Below, piece by piece: positions 34,421 through 45,570 of a DNA stretch of 64,000 bases (its first letter is position 1; the number at the start of each line of letters is the position of its first letter). Under the pieces are notes generated by a model. It did not search any database. It was not told where the DNA came from and saw nothing but the letters and a program-made list of their open reading frames with translations. The DNA lies in the NCBI RefSeq assembly GCF_007655135.1, contig NC_045128.1, positions 11,780,001-11,844,000 on the forward strand, written 5' to 3'. The stretch is from Punica granatum. Its lineage: Eukaryota > Streptophyta > Magnoliopsida > Myrtales > Lythraceae. Both the position numbers and the translations under genes were made by a program.

Positions 34421-35362
34421 ATGGCTACCTCCGCCGGCGCCGACCAACCCATAACCCCCGCCACCACCCGCATCGGCTGGATCGGCACCGGCGTCATGGG
34501 CTGCTCCATGTGCGCTCACTTCCTCAAAGCCGGCTACTCCCTCACCGTCTTCAACCGAACCCTGTCCAAGGCCCAACCCCTCCTCGACCTCGGCGCCCAG
34601 CTCGGCTCCACCCCCAGCTCCGTCGCCGCCCAGTCGGACGTCGTCTTCTCCATCGTCGGCTTCCCCTCCGACGTGCGCTCCGTCCTCCTCGACCCCACTT
34701 CCGGCGCCCTCTCCGGCCTCAGGCCTGGCGGCGTCCTTGTCGACATGACCACATCGGACCCCTCCCTTGCGGTCGAGATCTCCTCCGCCGCCGCCTCCAA
34801 GGGCTGCTCCGCTGTTGACGCTCCTGTATCCGGTGGCGACCGCGGTGCCCGGAACGGAACCCTGGCCATATTTGCCGGCGGGGACTCACCCACCATCCGC
34901 CGCCTCGAGCCGCTGCTCTCCCTCCTGGGGAAGGTGAACCACATGGGTGGCCCGGGGAAGGGCCAATTCGCGAAATTGGCCAATCAGACCATAGTCGCCT
35001 CCACCATGGTGGGCCTGATCGAGGGCATGGTATACGCCCATAAGGCCGGGCTCGATGTCTTGTCATGGCTGAGCGCGATATCGACAGGGGCTGCAGGCTC
35101 CAAGTTACTCGAGGCACACGGGGCGAAGATCCTGAAGAGGGACTTCGACCCCGGGTTTTACGTGAACCACTTCGTGAAGGACTTGGGGATTTGCCTCAGG
35201 GAATGCGAGAGGATGGGGATGGCGCTCCCCGGGCTTGCCCTCGCCCAGCAGTTCTATGTGTCCCTCAAGGCCCACGGGGACGGCAATTTGGGGACTCAAG
35301 CTCTGGTCTTGGTCCTTGAGAGGCTCAACAATGTCTCCCTCGAAAATGCACCTGCGACATAG
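34421..35362 (+). CDS. 3-hydroxyisobutyrate dehydrogenase-like, tandem paralogue without presequence
   Basis: A single-exon paralogue of the gene at 29400, 313 residues, starting at the ATG of MATSAGADQP. It corresponds to Met31 of the first copy. All catalytic features are kept: GTGVMG at about 22-27, DAPVSGGDRGARNGT, the lysine of GQFAKLANQ (about Lys185) and the full C-terminal domain. The presequence is gone. The alignable DNA upstream has ATT where copy 1 has an internal ATG, and a four-base length difference that changes the frame. There is no alternative in-frame upstream ATG that I can see. If expressed, the protein would be cytosolic unless transcription or start choice differs; this is inferred. 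No break occurs within the coding part, which suggests selection or a young duplication. Confidence 0.9.
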   Translation: MATSAGADQPITPATTRIGWIGTGVMGCSMCAHFLKAGYSLTVFNRTLSKAQPLLDLGAQLGSTPSSVAAQSDVVFSIVGFPSDVRSVLLDPTSGALSGLRPGGVLVDMTTSDPSLAVEISSAAASKGCSAVDAPVSGGDRGARNGTLAIFAGGDSPTIRRLEPLLSLLGKVNHMGGPGKGQFAKLANQTIVASTMVGLIEGMVYAHKAGLDVLSWLSAISTGAAGSKLLEAHGAKILKRDFDPGFYVNHFVKDLGICLRECERMGMALPGLALAQQFYVSLKAHGDGNLGTQALVLVLERLNNVSLENAPAT

Positions 35363-36105
35363 GTCGGTGAATATGATACACCGTAGTTGTGATATTGGTA
35401 TTTTGTCTGTCATGTTTGGTACGAGAGTACATAAGAATGAAAAAAAAAATGAGAGATACATAGGATTGGCAAGCAGAATGTTTGGACTCTGGAATCGATT
35501 ACGCTGCACGTTGGGAGTTTATCTCCACTCCACTGTAAGTCTGTAACGTAATTGCTCTTCGTGCGTATCGCTGCAATTGTATGGACCATAATTTGCAGTC
35601 GCAGTCACAATCTTACCGATATATGTCTCTTTGTTTTCCGTAGGTAATTTTATTGGGATATTATCATGATTGAGTTTTTTGGGGTAGTTTGGTACGTCAT
35701 AGAGTATCATGGTTCTGTAATGAGATTTGCAGGATCATTGCACTATTGGCCTCGGGGTGTGCTGCTTCGGGTAGTTAGTACCCTGCTTCATTACTGGGTG
35801 TGGGGTGATGAAGATAAATCTTATTCGAGTAGCACAAAGAGAAACGTTATTGAAAACAGTGGGACGATAAAAGGGTGTTTAAATTTCGATTTCTCTGTTA
35901 CATTTATACATTGCCTTGCAGACCTAGTTGGGAACCAATTTTTACATGAGCATCACCTGAAGGATTTCATTCGTAATGCTAGTGATTGTTGTACTATCCG
36001 TCGTTCGGGTCAACATGCCAACTTTTTCGGTTTGTTATCGGCAGGATCTGCAGTTTTCTGTTTTCACTTGTAGTTCATAGGTTACCAGCGAAGGTGACAT
36101 CTTCC
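35363..36105. repeat. 3' flank of dehydrogenase block, copy 2, first part
   Basis: Closely matches 41509-42290 (for example TGTTTGGACTCTGGAATCGA at 35480 and 41640, and CTCCACTCCACTGTAAGTC). It is interrupted at about 36106 by a LINE fragment. Confidence 0.75.
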
Positions 36106-37556
36106 TTCTTTTTTTTTTTTTTTTTTCCTAGTTAGAATAGGGGCCATCAGCCAATATAAACAAAAATTACATTAAACACAAGCGGGGTAAGAAGGCCCCG
36201 GATAAATCGCCCAAAAGGAGCGGTAGAACGCCACTTGGTGGGTGGGCATAGAAATGAGACCCCGGTGAGAGACGAGTCGCCGACCGGCCCATCCAATCCG
36301 CGCACGCATTACCCTCCCTCTATGTATGACAGATTTGCACCTGCCAATCCCGTACAAGTAACTCTCGGATGTCGTCCACTAAGAGCTCGGTAGATGCCAC
36401 AGTCAAGGACGGGCGAGTGATCATCAGCTTCACAACCTCCAAATCCACCTCCAATATAATTTGCCAAAGTCCTAGATCCCATGCGTGTTGAAGGCCTATG
36501 AGGGCCCCCCATAATTCGGCGATGACTGAAGTCGCGAATCCGACATTGTGCTCAAAGACGTCAATCCATTGCCATCCTCCCCACGTATAACTCCACTAGC
36601 ACCTGCAAGCCCCGGATTACCGCTTGATGAGCCATCGGGGTTAACCTTGACCCACCCCTGCTGTGGCCGAGCCCACCGAATCCACTTCCACACTTTTGGA
36701 CTCTGAAGTGTGGTTCGTATGGTCTAAGTTCGATTGAAACTTTCGGTCATCTTCCTAGCAACCAAAGCACCATCTGAAGGCCGAGAATAATTCTCCTCAA
36801 ATATTTCCCGATTCAGCCACCTCCAAATGAGCCAACATGCTGTTCTAAATAGGCAACTCCAACCTCCAACAGAATTCATCAAGTTATTCAACATCCAATC
36901 ACGTAAAGGCATCGAGAAAAATATTGGGCGATTCGCCATCGGAACTAGCCGAATCCAGGGGTTACGGGCTCGAGGGCAGTCTCGTATAACATGTATTGTC
37001 GTCTCCATAAAATCAGCACAGCTTCCACATGCACCCGATACCGCAATATGCCTGCACATATGGTGTTCATTTGTGAGCAAACGGTCGTGGCCCATCAGCC
37101 ATAGAAATTGTCGAGCACTCTAAGGACCATGCCATCGCCATATAAGCTTCCACAGGATATCTTCCGCATCTCAGTCTTCTTCTGCCATGAGCTGGTAGGC
37201 CGATGAGGTTTTGAATCGACTCGTAGCTTCCAGCGACTAGTAGATACTGTCCCCTCCTCTATCCGAGCTAGGTGGTCTTTGAGCTGCAACTCTGAGCATA
37301 GTTGTGCTATCAAGGAGGTCCTGGATCAACTCCCAATTCCACGATCCACTCGAGTGGGCAAACTCCGCTACCTTCCGATTGAGAATGGCGTCATCAGGTG
37401 CTCTTATGATGTGCTGCAACAACAGTCCGTATCCAACGACCCACCTATCTTCCCAGAACATCACACGCTGTCCATTCCGGACCATCCAGGCTGCTCCTAC
37501 TGCAGCTCGATTCTAGGCCCGAGCTATGCCCTTCCATTGCCAAGAATCTGAACTGC
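36106..37556 (-). mobile_element. 5'-truncated LINE (L1-like non-LTR retrotransposon)
   Basis: Minus-strand fragments in changing frames encode the end of a plant L1-type polyprotein. The zinc-binding region after the reverse transcriptase is at 36724-37485 (GQRVMFWEDRWV and HIAVSGACGSCADFMETTIH), and an RNase H start at 36496-36693 (WVKVNPDGSSSGNPGLAGAS, with the first catalytic Asp in NPDGS). A run of 18 T at 36109-36126 on the plus strand is the poly(A) tail at its 3' end. There is no reverse transcriptase core, so it is truncated at the 5' side; several frame shifts show it is inactive. Comparison with copy 3 places its junctions near 36106 and 37556. A target duplication is not clear. 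Confidence 0.85.
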
Positions 37557-38235
37557 AAATCTTCAGTTGAACTGGATTGAAAATTCCGTGAAGTTTCCCT
37601 TAATACTGGGTGAAGCATTAGCAATACTTCATCCGTATCCTCTGGGTATGATCGAAATAACCGATGACATTTTGCATTGTTTCTTCGTGTGCTCCTTTCT
37701 GTGTTATTTCAAAATTATTAAGGTACAAGTAAGCGATGATTACTCTATCTTTGTAGGAGGCTACGTTGAGTTTTACTCATCGTCATTACAAGCTTATCCT
37801 TTCACTTCTGCGTTTTACATTATTTCATCTTTATATGTGACTTGTTTAAGGCGGTAAGTTAGATCCATGGCCGTAAACAGCATGCTTAGTAACCAAATCT
37901 TGGATCAAACATATTCAAAAGATACTCTGCTCGCAGACAGAGGTAACGGGCACAGGCGATCGATCTCAAAAGCAAGGGAATGATATCAAACAACAATTTA
38001 AATTTGCACTACCCCTACTAGCTCTCATCATGCAGGTATCTTCCCGATGTCCTGGTGCATCATCAAGATGCTGATGAAGGTCGCAGCAACATCGGATGAC
38101 CAGGCCCCACCTAGAGATTTGGCATACCCTCCTGTCACCGATCCCCTCTCTGATGAGGTCGTTAGTTAGAGGCCTCTCTAGCCTCCGGAGACCTCGTCTA
38201 GGGAAGGAAGTCAGCCAGCTACCGGAGGAGACCCC
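37557..38235. repeat. 3' flank of dehydrogenase block, copy 2, second part
   Basis: Similarity to 42300-43200 resumes after the LINE: CATTTTGCATTGTTTCTTCG, AACAGCATGCTTAGTAACCA, and then a G+C-rich segment (37990-38230) with GCAGCAACATCGGATGACCA that is also present at 42970-43200. Confidence 0.75.
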
Positions 38236-41200
38236 AGCCATCCCTCCCTTCGGCCAGTTCAAGTTCTTCTTTTCTTTTCATTTTTCTAATTTTTTTTTAA
38301 AAATTTACAATTATTTAATATTTATGATAAATTACTAAAATTTCGGTGCCACGTTAACTTAGGGGCTCACATGTTGTCAGGTCAGCTATCACTCATAAAT
38401 GAAAGCGGGAGTAACAAGTGTTCTATTTTAAAAGGAGAGGAATGGTTAATATTTCACAAAATTACAAGGGATGTACATGAAATTAACCCTTATTTGAATG
38501 GAATTTATGAAAAATTTTAGAGCGAGACGCAAAAAAGATTCCATAGGGGAATATTAATTTCATACATGATATATTTTAACATTTAATGATGATCGTTCAG
38601 GTTGCCGGCGCCATAGATCCGGGCGGACGTACCCCCTCCCTGCCCCCTCCATTGCAGCAGCATAGCTTCTTCTTTTTTTTTTCAAATTAATTTTATATAA
38701 TTCATTGCAAACTTTGTAAATTTTATTTACAATAAATAACATTTATATAAAGTATATATTTATTGAAAAAATGATTTATTTACAAGAATATTATCTTATA
38801 ATATTCATTTATTTTACTTATTATACATTATTTTATATCTTAATTTTTCATTTTACAGTTATAAAAGAATCAACTTTATAATTTTATTTTATTTTTTATT
38901 TTACACAGAAAATAACTTTATTTTTCATATTATTTTAGTTCTTATTTTTGGCACGAGCCCGTACTTACTTTGGTCTAAATGAATAGACTATGTTGGACAT
39001 CTTTTCCAATTTGCTTAACCTGCTTATTTATTTGCTCTTATATATTACTGTGCTTGGAGGCATCAACAGTCACCGAGGGGTTTTGTCCATTTCAATTAGT
39101 TATCGAGGGGTTTCTTTGTTCATGTCAAAAGTTGGGATGTACTATTCTTAGGGCTCAAATATGTTTTAGATGGCATAGTGTCTTATTCTTCTGTATTTCC
39201 CGTTGTTTATTACAGTAGTAGTCAATAAAAACTTGATGAATAAAATTATGGTACTTTAAGTTGGTCTACTAATAGTAACATATTGAACTTTTTATACATT
39301 GGGCTCAAGCTAATCAAACTATTAGTAATGACAAATCTTGATTTATTTTCGTAGGAAAACAAAATTCATAATATTTGATATTGATCCCCCTGTGTATAAC
39401 AGTTGGATTGAGCTTGCATATATATACAACTATTTCATTCGTATTACACTTATATTTTTGACATTGTATGGTTGAACACGTGTATTATGTTTGCAATATA
39501 AATTTGGCTACTGTGTATGTGCCTTGACCACTGTGAGTAAGTTATAGGGTCAATCCATGGATTTTTTCTTCCTTTTGCCACATTTCGCTCAAAGGATTGA
39601 AGGGAGATGGTGCATCAAACTGTTCGCAAGGGCCAATTTGATCCTCTTCCCTAGGAATCCCAAATGAGAGAACCCTAGGAGAGCCGCCGACTCCAACTAC
39701 CATCCATGTACGATCCATACTAGATCTGATCAATTACCCATCCTACCTCCAACTACCAATCTCAGTAGAGTCTTCCAATGGCGACAAGCAATATTTGTCA
39801 AGAAATTACTTTTGACAGTTATTATTATTTCCCTGAGCCAATGATAGCTCTATTGTTTGCCAATTTACCAGATAAAATTTTTCACTTTAAAAATTAGTTC
39901 TAGCTAAAACTGTTATGTGCTCAAACTAAGATGTTTGCGGAAAAATAATATTAAATTTATATATTAGTGCGGGCAATATAATTTTCAGTCTAAGTGAGTA
40001 TTCTCTAAGATAATATGGATGTTCTTCAGCTTTACAAGTAATATATTACATTTATTATTTCATATAATTGATTCTTTTATTCACGCAAAAGTACATAATT
40101 TACCTAAATCTTCTCTGATTACGGTATGGAACAATAGGTTGATTGATCTAGATACACAAAATCACTTTAAATACAATAAGCCGAATGGGCGGAAGTGAAA
40201 TATGTTTCAGATAACACTTGGTAGTTGGTACTAACGATGTGTCTTTTTATCAATTAGTATGGGCCAACTGTGTAAATCTGGCTCTAACTAATGTATTATG
40301 TATAAATTATTACAATTGTTCTTATGTCTTGCGAGGAAGATATTTAATTTGTATTTGTCTATAATGGTTTCTATGATTAAATAACTTATAATTGAAATTA
40401 AACATAACTAATAAATTAGTTATGAGGCAGCCTGGACACCGTCCACCTCGTCCACCCCCCTTCCCATTTTCTTCTTCTACTTCCTGATTCGAACTTTCAG
40501 TTTTTTTATGGCTGGTTCAAGTGGGTGGACCGGTCTGTTAAATTGGTTTAGCTTTCTATACACATCACCAATCTTGAGAATTTTGATGAATTTCGGATGT
40601 GACCCAACGAAATTGTGATACGGTGAAAACAGTTATGAATTAAAATATAATTTTAAATATTTGAAGGACCTATATCTGATAAAAAAAATTTAGCGTGCCA
40701 TCATGAGACTTTTTTTGCGTCCCGCTTTAGAATCATTCTTCTGTTATTTACCGAAGGATGCCATGGCCAAATTACAGTCTTTAGTAAAAAACCACATAGA
40801 GGATAAAATCCGAACCCAAATGATGAAGCAGTCTCTGTATTTATACTAAGCTGCCAAATGAGGGAGTTTCTTTTAATATATAAATGGAAATGAGGGCATT
40901 AATTCTTGCTAATGATCTGTGATTCAATGTATTTATACTAAGCTGCCAAATGAGGGAGTTTCTTTTTATATATAAATGGAAATGAAGGCATTAATTCCTG
41001 CATATAATAATCTGTAATGAATCATTCACAACATCGTTTGGGATGCGGCTGTTGTTGTATAAGTGCTTCTTTCGCTGTCTTTTCAGTCTCAATAGTGTTT
41101 GATAAATTATTTCGAAAGTATGATTTAGTTGATTTTAGCGGTTGAAAATGTGATTTTCTCCAGTGTTTTAGTAGGTGCTTATGAAAAGTGCTTTTACTTA

Positions 41201-41508
41201 TAGAGGAAAAAGCAATTTATCCCATGACCTTAGAGGGTAGACAACCTTTGGTCTCGACCTTTAAAAAGTTACACTTAATCCTCAAACCTCTATAGAAAAT
41301 AAGCACTTTGCCCACTCTAATAAAATTCCGGCCTTTCTTTTTACAAATTAAATAATAATAATAATTAAAAATAAAAAACACAAAACTTCTGGTTGGGGGT
41401 GGGAGAACCCCTGCCGGCCAACCCACCCCCGATTGACGTCGCCGGTGGGCTCAGAACCCGCCGATGACCTCGATCTCCCTTGCCAACCACCCCACTCCCT
41501 TCAATCGA
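38236..41508. other. Gene-free AT-rich stretch
   Basis: No gene is recognised. It contains the tandem duplication at 40837-41020 and, from about 41395, a G+C-rich module of the CCGGC/CCCCAATCG type that is repeated at 43-46 kb. Confidence 0.4.
40837..41020. repeat. 92-bp tandem duplication
   Basis: Two copies, starting at 40837 and 40929, share GTATTTATACTAAGCTGCCA and AATGAGGGAGTTTCTTTT followed by ATATATAAATGGAAATGA. They differ at only a few positions, so the duplication is recent. Non-coding. Confidence 0.85.
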
Positions 41509-43200
41509 GGTTGGTGGATATTATACGCTGTAGTTTGTGATATTCGTATGTTATCTACCATGTTTGGTACTACGAGAGAACATGTGAATGGGAAAAAAAA
41601 GAAAAAGAAAAGATAGATACGTAGGATTGGCAGGCAGAATGTTTGGACTCTGGAATCGATTACGCTGCCCATTCGGAGTTTATCTCCACTCCACTGTAAG
41701 TCTGTAACATAATTGCTCTTCGTGTGTATTGCTGCAATTGTATGGATCATAATTTGCAGTTGCAGTCACAATCTTACCGATGTATATCTCTTTGTTTTCC
41801 TTTACTTAGGTAATTCTCTATGCTGAAATTTCATGGTATTGGGATATTCTCATGCTTGAGTTGTTTGGGATAATTAATTACATTTTAGAGTATCATGGTT
41901 CTGCAATAAGATTTTTTGCAGGATCATATGTGCTGCTTCGGGTAGTTTGGCACCCCATTACATTGCAGGGTGTGGAGTAGCAGAGAGGGAAAAGCTATTG
42001 AAAGCGGTACGTGAGATGATAAAAGGGCAATTAAGCTCGATTTCTTTGTTATATTTGGAGTTTATACATTGACTTGTAGACCTACATGGAACCAATTTTT
42101 ACATGAGCATCACATGAAGGATTTCATTCGTAATATGCCAGCGATTGCTGTACTATCTATCATTTGGGTCACTGTGGAGAAAACATGCCGACTTTGTGGG
42201 TATATTATCTGCAGGATCTGCAGTTTTCTGTTCACTTAAATAGTTGTAGTTTATACTTCATAGGTTATCAGCGAAGGAGACAACTTAGGTTAGAATTGTA
42301 GTGGAAAATCAGTGAAGTTTGCCTTAGTACAAGATGAAGCATTAAAGAATTAGCATTTCACCCCTACTCTAGGGTACGATCCAAATAACCAATGACATTT
42401 TGCATTGTTTCTTCGTGTGCTCCTTTTGTTGTTATTTCAAAATTAATCAATGTAGTAGTAAGCGATGGTTGCCGTAGGAAGCTACGTTGAGTTTTATTCA
42501 TGGCCATTACAAGCTCATCTTTTTACCTCTGCGTTTACATTATTTCATCTTTATGTGTGACTTGTTTAAGGCACTAAATTAGGTCCATGGCCGTAAACAG
42601 CATGCTTAGTAACCAAGTCTTGGATCAAACATATTCAAAAGATACACTATCCCTCTAAATATTGCGTCTCGACTTTCTTAACTTTGATACTGCCTCAAGA
42701 ACTGGCTTACAAAGACTCCAGTTTTTTGGCCTTTTTCCCCGGATAAGTAAGAGTTTCTTCCTCGTCTACCCCCAAGTAACGGAGCTTTTGAACAACTGTG
42801 TCATAGAAATTCTTGCTGCTGAGATATATCAAATCCATGCATATGTTTAAATGACGCCCCTTGACAAGAGTAAGAGATAGGCAACACGCAAGACATTTTG
42901 TGCTCATAGAGGTAACGGACCCAATCAAACGATACTGAAAGCAAGTGAATCATATCAAACAAAAATTTGAATGTGCACTGCCCCAACAAGCCTCTTATCC
43001 TTCAGGTATATTTTGCCGGTGCATCATCGAGACATTGATGAAGGTTGCAGCAACATCGGATGACCAGGCCTTACCTAGAGATTTGGCAAGCCCTCCGGGC
43101 ACTGATCCCTTCTCAGACGAGATCACCAGAGACATCTCTGTCCTCCAGCGACATCGTCCGGGGAGGGAAGTCTGCCGGCTACCAGAGGGGACCCTAGTCG
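41509..43200. repeat. 3' flank of dehydrogenase block, copy 3, without a gene
   Basis: A third copy of the downstream DNA of the dehydrogenase genes. It begins at about the position just after the stop codon and runs through to the G+C-rich segment ending near 43200, uninterrupted by the LINE found in copy 2. No dehydrogenase coding sequence is present upstream of it. Confidence 0.75.
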
Positions 43201-43278
43201 CAATTACTTTATTTTTAAAATTAAAATAACCATAACATTTTGTTAAAAACTAAAAATATACAAAATTATTAAATAAAA

Positions 43279-44015
43279 AAAGGGCAAACTACAAAAACTC
43301 TCATGTGATTTGAGCTTAAGACAAATTGGATCCTGTGGTTTTTTGATAGATAAGTAATAAGATGTGGTTCACTTTGTGAAACATAATGAACCTCACTGCT
43401 AATTTTTTTGTCACTTTTGCCACTCAAATTTTTTTTAATCATTATTATCCTCAAACTTTCAACTTTTTTGTAATTTGATCCTAAAATTCGGGAAAAAAAA
43501 ATGAAGTGGCTTAAGCCATCGGTCGGCTATTTTGACCCCACCACCGAGGTTGTCGATGTCCACAGAGGACGCCAAAAACCTCGAGAGTGGGGTCGGATCA
43601 CCAATTGGTGGCCCCAACCCCCGAATCGACCGGGATCTCAAACTCGAGATCCTAGTCTATTCAAGGGCGGGGGTCACCAATCTGCAGCCTCTACCCCACC
43701 TCCATGGTCGCCGGCATCCTCTATGGATGCATGCTACCTAGGTGGTGGGGTTGGGGTTGCTGGCTGGCGACTCTAGCCATTTCCCCCTTTTCCCCCCTAA
43801 TTTTTGGACCAAATTGAAAAAAAAAAGTAAAAAGTTTGAGGGTAATAATGATAAAAAGAAAAGTTTAAGGATAAAAAATGGTGAAAAAATTAACAGTGAG
43901 GTCCATTATATCCCACGAATGGAACCACGAGGTGTTATTTGTCTCTTGAAAAATCACATGGTCCAATTTGTTTCAAGTTCAAACCACAATGGAGGTTTTT
44001 GTACTTTTCCCTTAA
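43279..44015. mobile_element. Foldback element with about 220-bp inverted arms
   Basis: The left arm begins GGGCAAACTACAAAAACTC; the reverse complement of the right arm begins with the same kind of text (AAGTACAAAAACCTCC). The two stay alignable over about 220 bp, including ACAAATTGGA, CCTCACTG and ATCATTATTA..CCTCAAACTTT blocks. The G+C-rich centre (43500-43790) is unrelated to the arms. No transposase is encoded. This structure fits a foldback or Mutator-like non-autonomous element; target duplications were not identified. Confidence 0.6.
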
Positions 44016-44169
44016 AAAAAACTCAAATAGGCCAAGTCAGTTGCCACGTAAGTGAAAGAAGGAGTAGTAAGTGTTTTATTTTAAAAGGAGAGGATGTCAT
44101 CGACGACTCCAATTAGGAGGGTCAGTGGTCGATGTCAAGGCCCCCCACCCATTGAAATTGAAGAACCCC

Positions 44170-44995
44170 CAGATTTCGACCGGTGGGTCATCGATGCCGG
44201 CCATCGAACCCCTAATTATGGTCATCGGCAACCCCAGTCGAGGATGATGGCCAGTAGCGGGGCCCCCGTCGCCAACCACCTCCCCCTTCGTCGCCTAGGT
44301 ATTTTTCATTTTTTTCCTTTGCTTTTTAGAATATTTTTATTTAAAAAAACATTTGGACCTACTCGGCCAATCATTGTGAGCCACGTGGCCCTGCAACCTC
44401 CCCCTTAATTGTGGTCACCGGCAACCCCAGTTGGGGATGGTGGCCAGAAGCGACACCTCCAACGCCAACCACCTCCCCCCTCGTCGCCTAGGTCTTTTTC
44501 ATTTTTTTTTCCTTTGCTTTTTAGAATATTTTATTTAAAAAAACATTTGGACCTACTCGACCAATCATTGTGAGCCACGTGGCCCTGCAACCTCCCCCCT
44601 AATTGTGGTCACCGGCAACCCCAGTCGGGGATGGTGGCTAGAAGCGACACCCCCAACGCCAACCACCTTCCCCTTTCCTCCCCTAGGTCTTTTTCATTTT
44701 TTTTCCTTTGCTTTTTATAATATTTTTATTTAAAAAAACATTTGGACCTACTCGGCCAATCATCGTGAGCCACGTGGCCCTGCAACCTCCCCCCTAATTG
44801 TGGTCACCGGCAACCCTAGTTGGGGATGGTGGCCAGAAACGACACCCCCAACGCCAACCACCTCCCCGCTTCCTCCCCTAGGTCTTTTTCATTTTTCCCT
44901 TTGCTTTTTAGAATATTTTTATTTGAAAAAAACATTTGGACCCACTTAGTCAATCATCGTGAGTCACGTGACACTATAAGTATGAGTCGGCAATC
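44170..44995. repeat. Tandem array, about 194-bp period, four units
   Basis: Units begin with an AATTGTGGTCACCGGCAACC-type text at 44214, 44407, 44601 and 44796, a period of 193-195 bp. Each has a G+C-rich half with GGCAACCCCAG and a T-rich half with TTTTTCATTTTTTTTCC and AAAACATTTGGACCTACT, plus a CCACGTGGCCC segment that contains a G-box core. Units differ by a few substitutions. Open frames across them are chance products. Confidence 0.85.
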
Positions 44996-44999
44996 CAAT

Positions 45000-45570
45000 T
45001 AAAATTAACGAAGATATTGAGGCCGTGCTAACAATATTGTTAAATCGATAGTTTGTGATTTTTGGTGCAAAAGGAAAAAAATCATGTTAAAATGTAAGAA
45101 ATTTGAGATTTTTTAATTATTAACCCATAATTTTTTTATAGGATGAGTAGCTATAATTTATTCCAACCTTGCTCATACGCAAGATATTATTCTCGACTAG
45201 ATAATGATATGACCATTAATTACAACTATAAGTCTTCTGACAAGCTAGTCCAATTTGATAAATTTTTCCATCGTGGTCCTCTGGCGATGGAGTAGTTTGG
45301 AATCGTAGCCTCGTGGGGCGACTGTGGGTGATAATTGAAGAGCACGATCGAAGGGAAAAACGGTACAACTTTCCACAGAAAAAAAGCAAGTCAAAGTCTC
45401 CCACCAGGGCCACCACACTACCTTAGATATATGGGTTAATTAAAAAAAAACACAAATAAATTTTTCACATTTTAACATGAATTTTTTTTCTTAACCTAAA
45501 AATATATAAATTTTAGATTTAATAACAATTCTATTACGACGTCAAATGTTTCGTTAATTTGGATGGAATT
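45000..45570. repeat. Inverted repeat, about 135-bp arms
   Basis: The arms 45000-45135 and 45431-45570 are reverse complements in outline: AATTAACGAA, TTGTTA, AAATCATGTTAAAATGT and TTAATT..TAACCCATA occur in order. They enclose a unique centre (45136-45430). Similar G+C-rich modules lie outside both arms, in opposite orientation. Confidence 0.5.
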
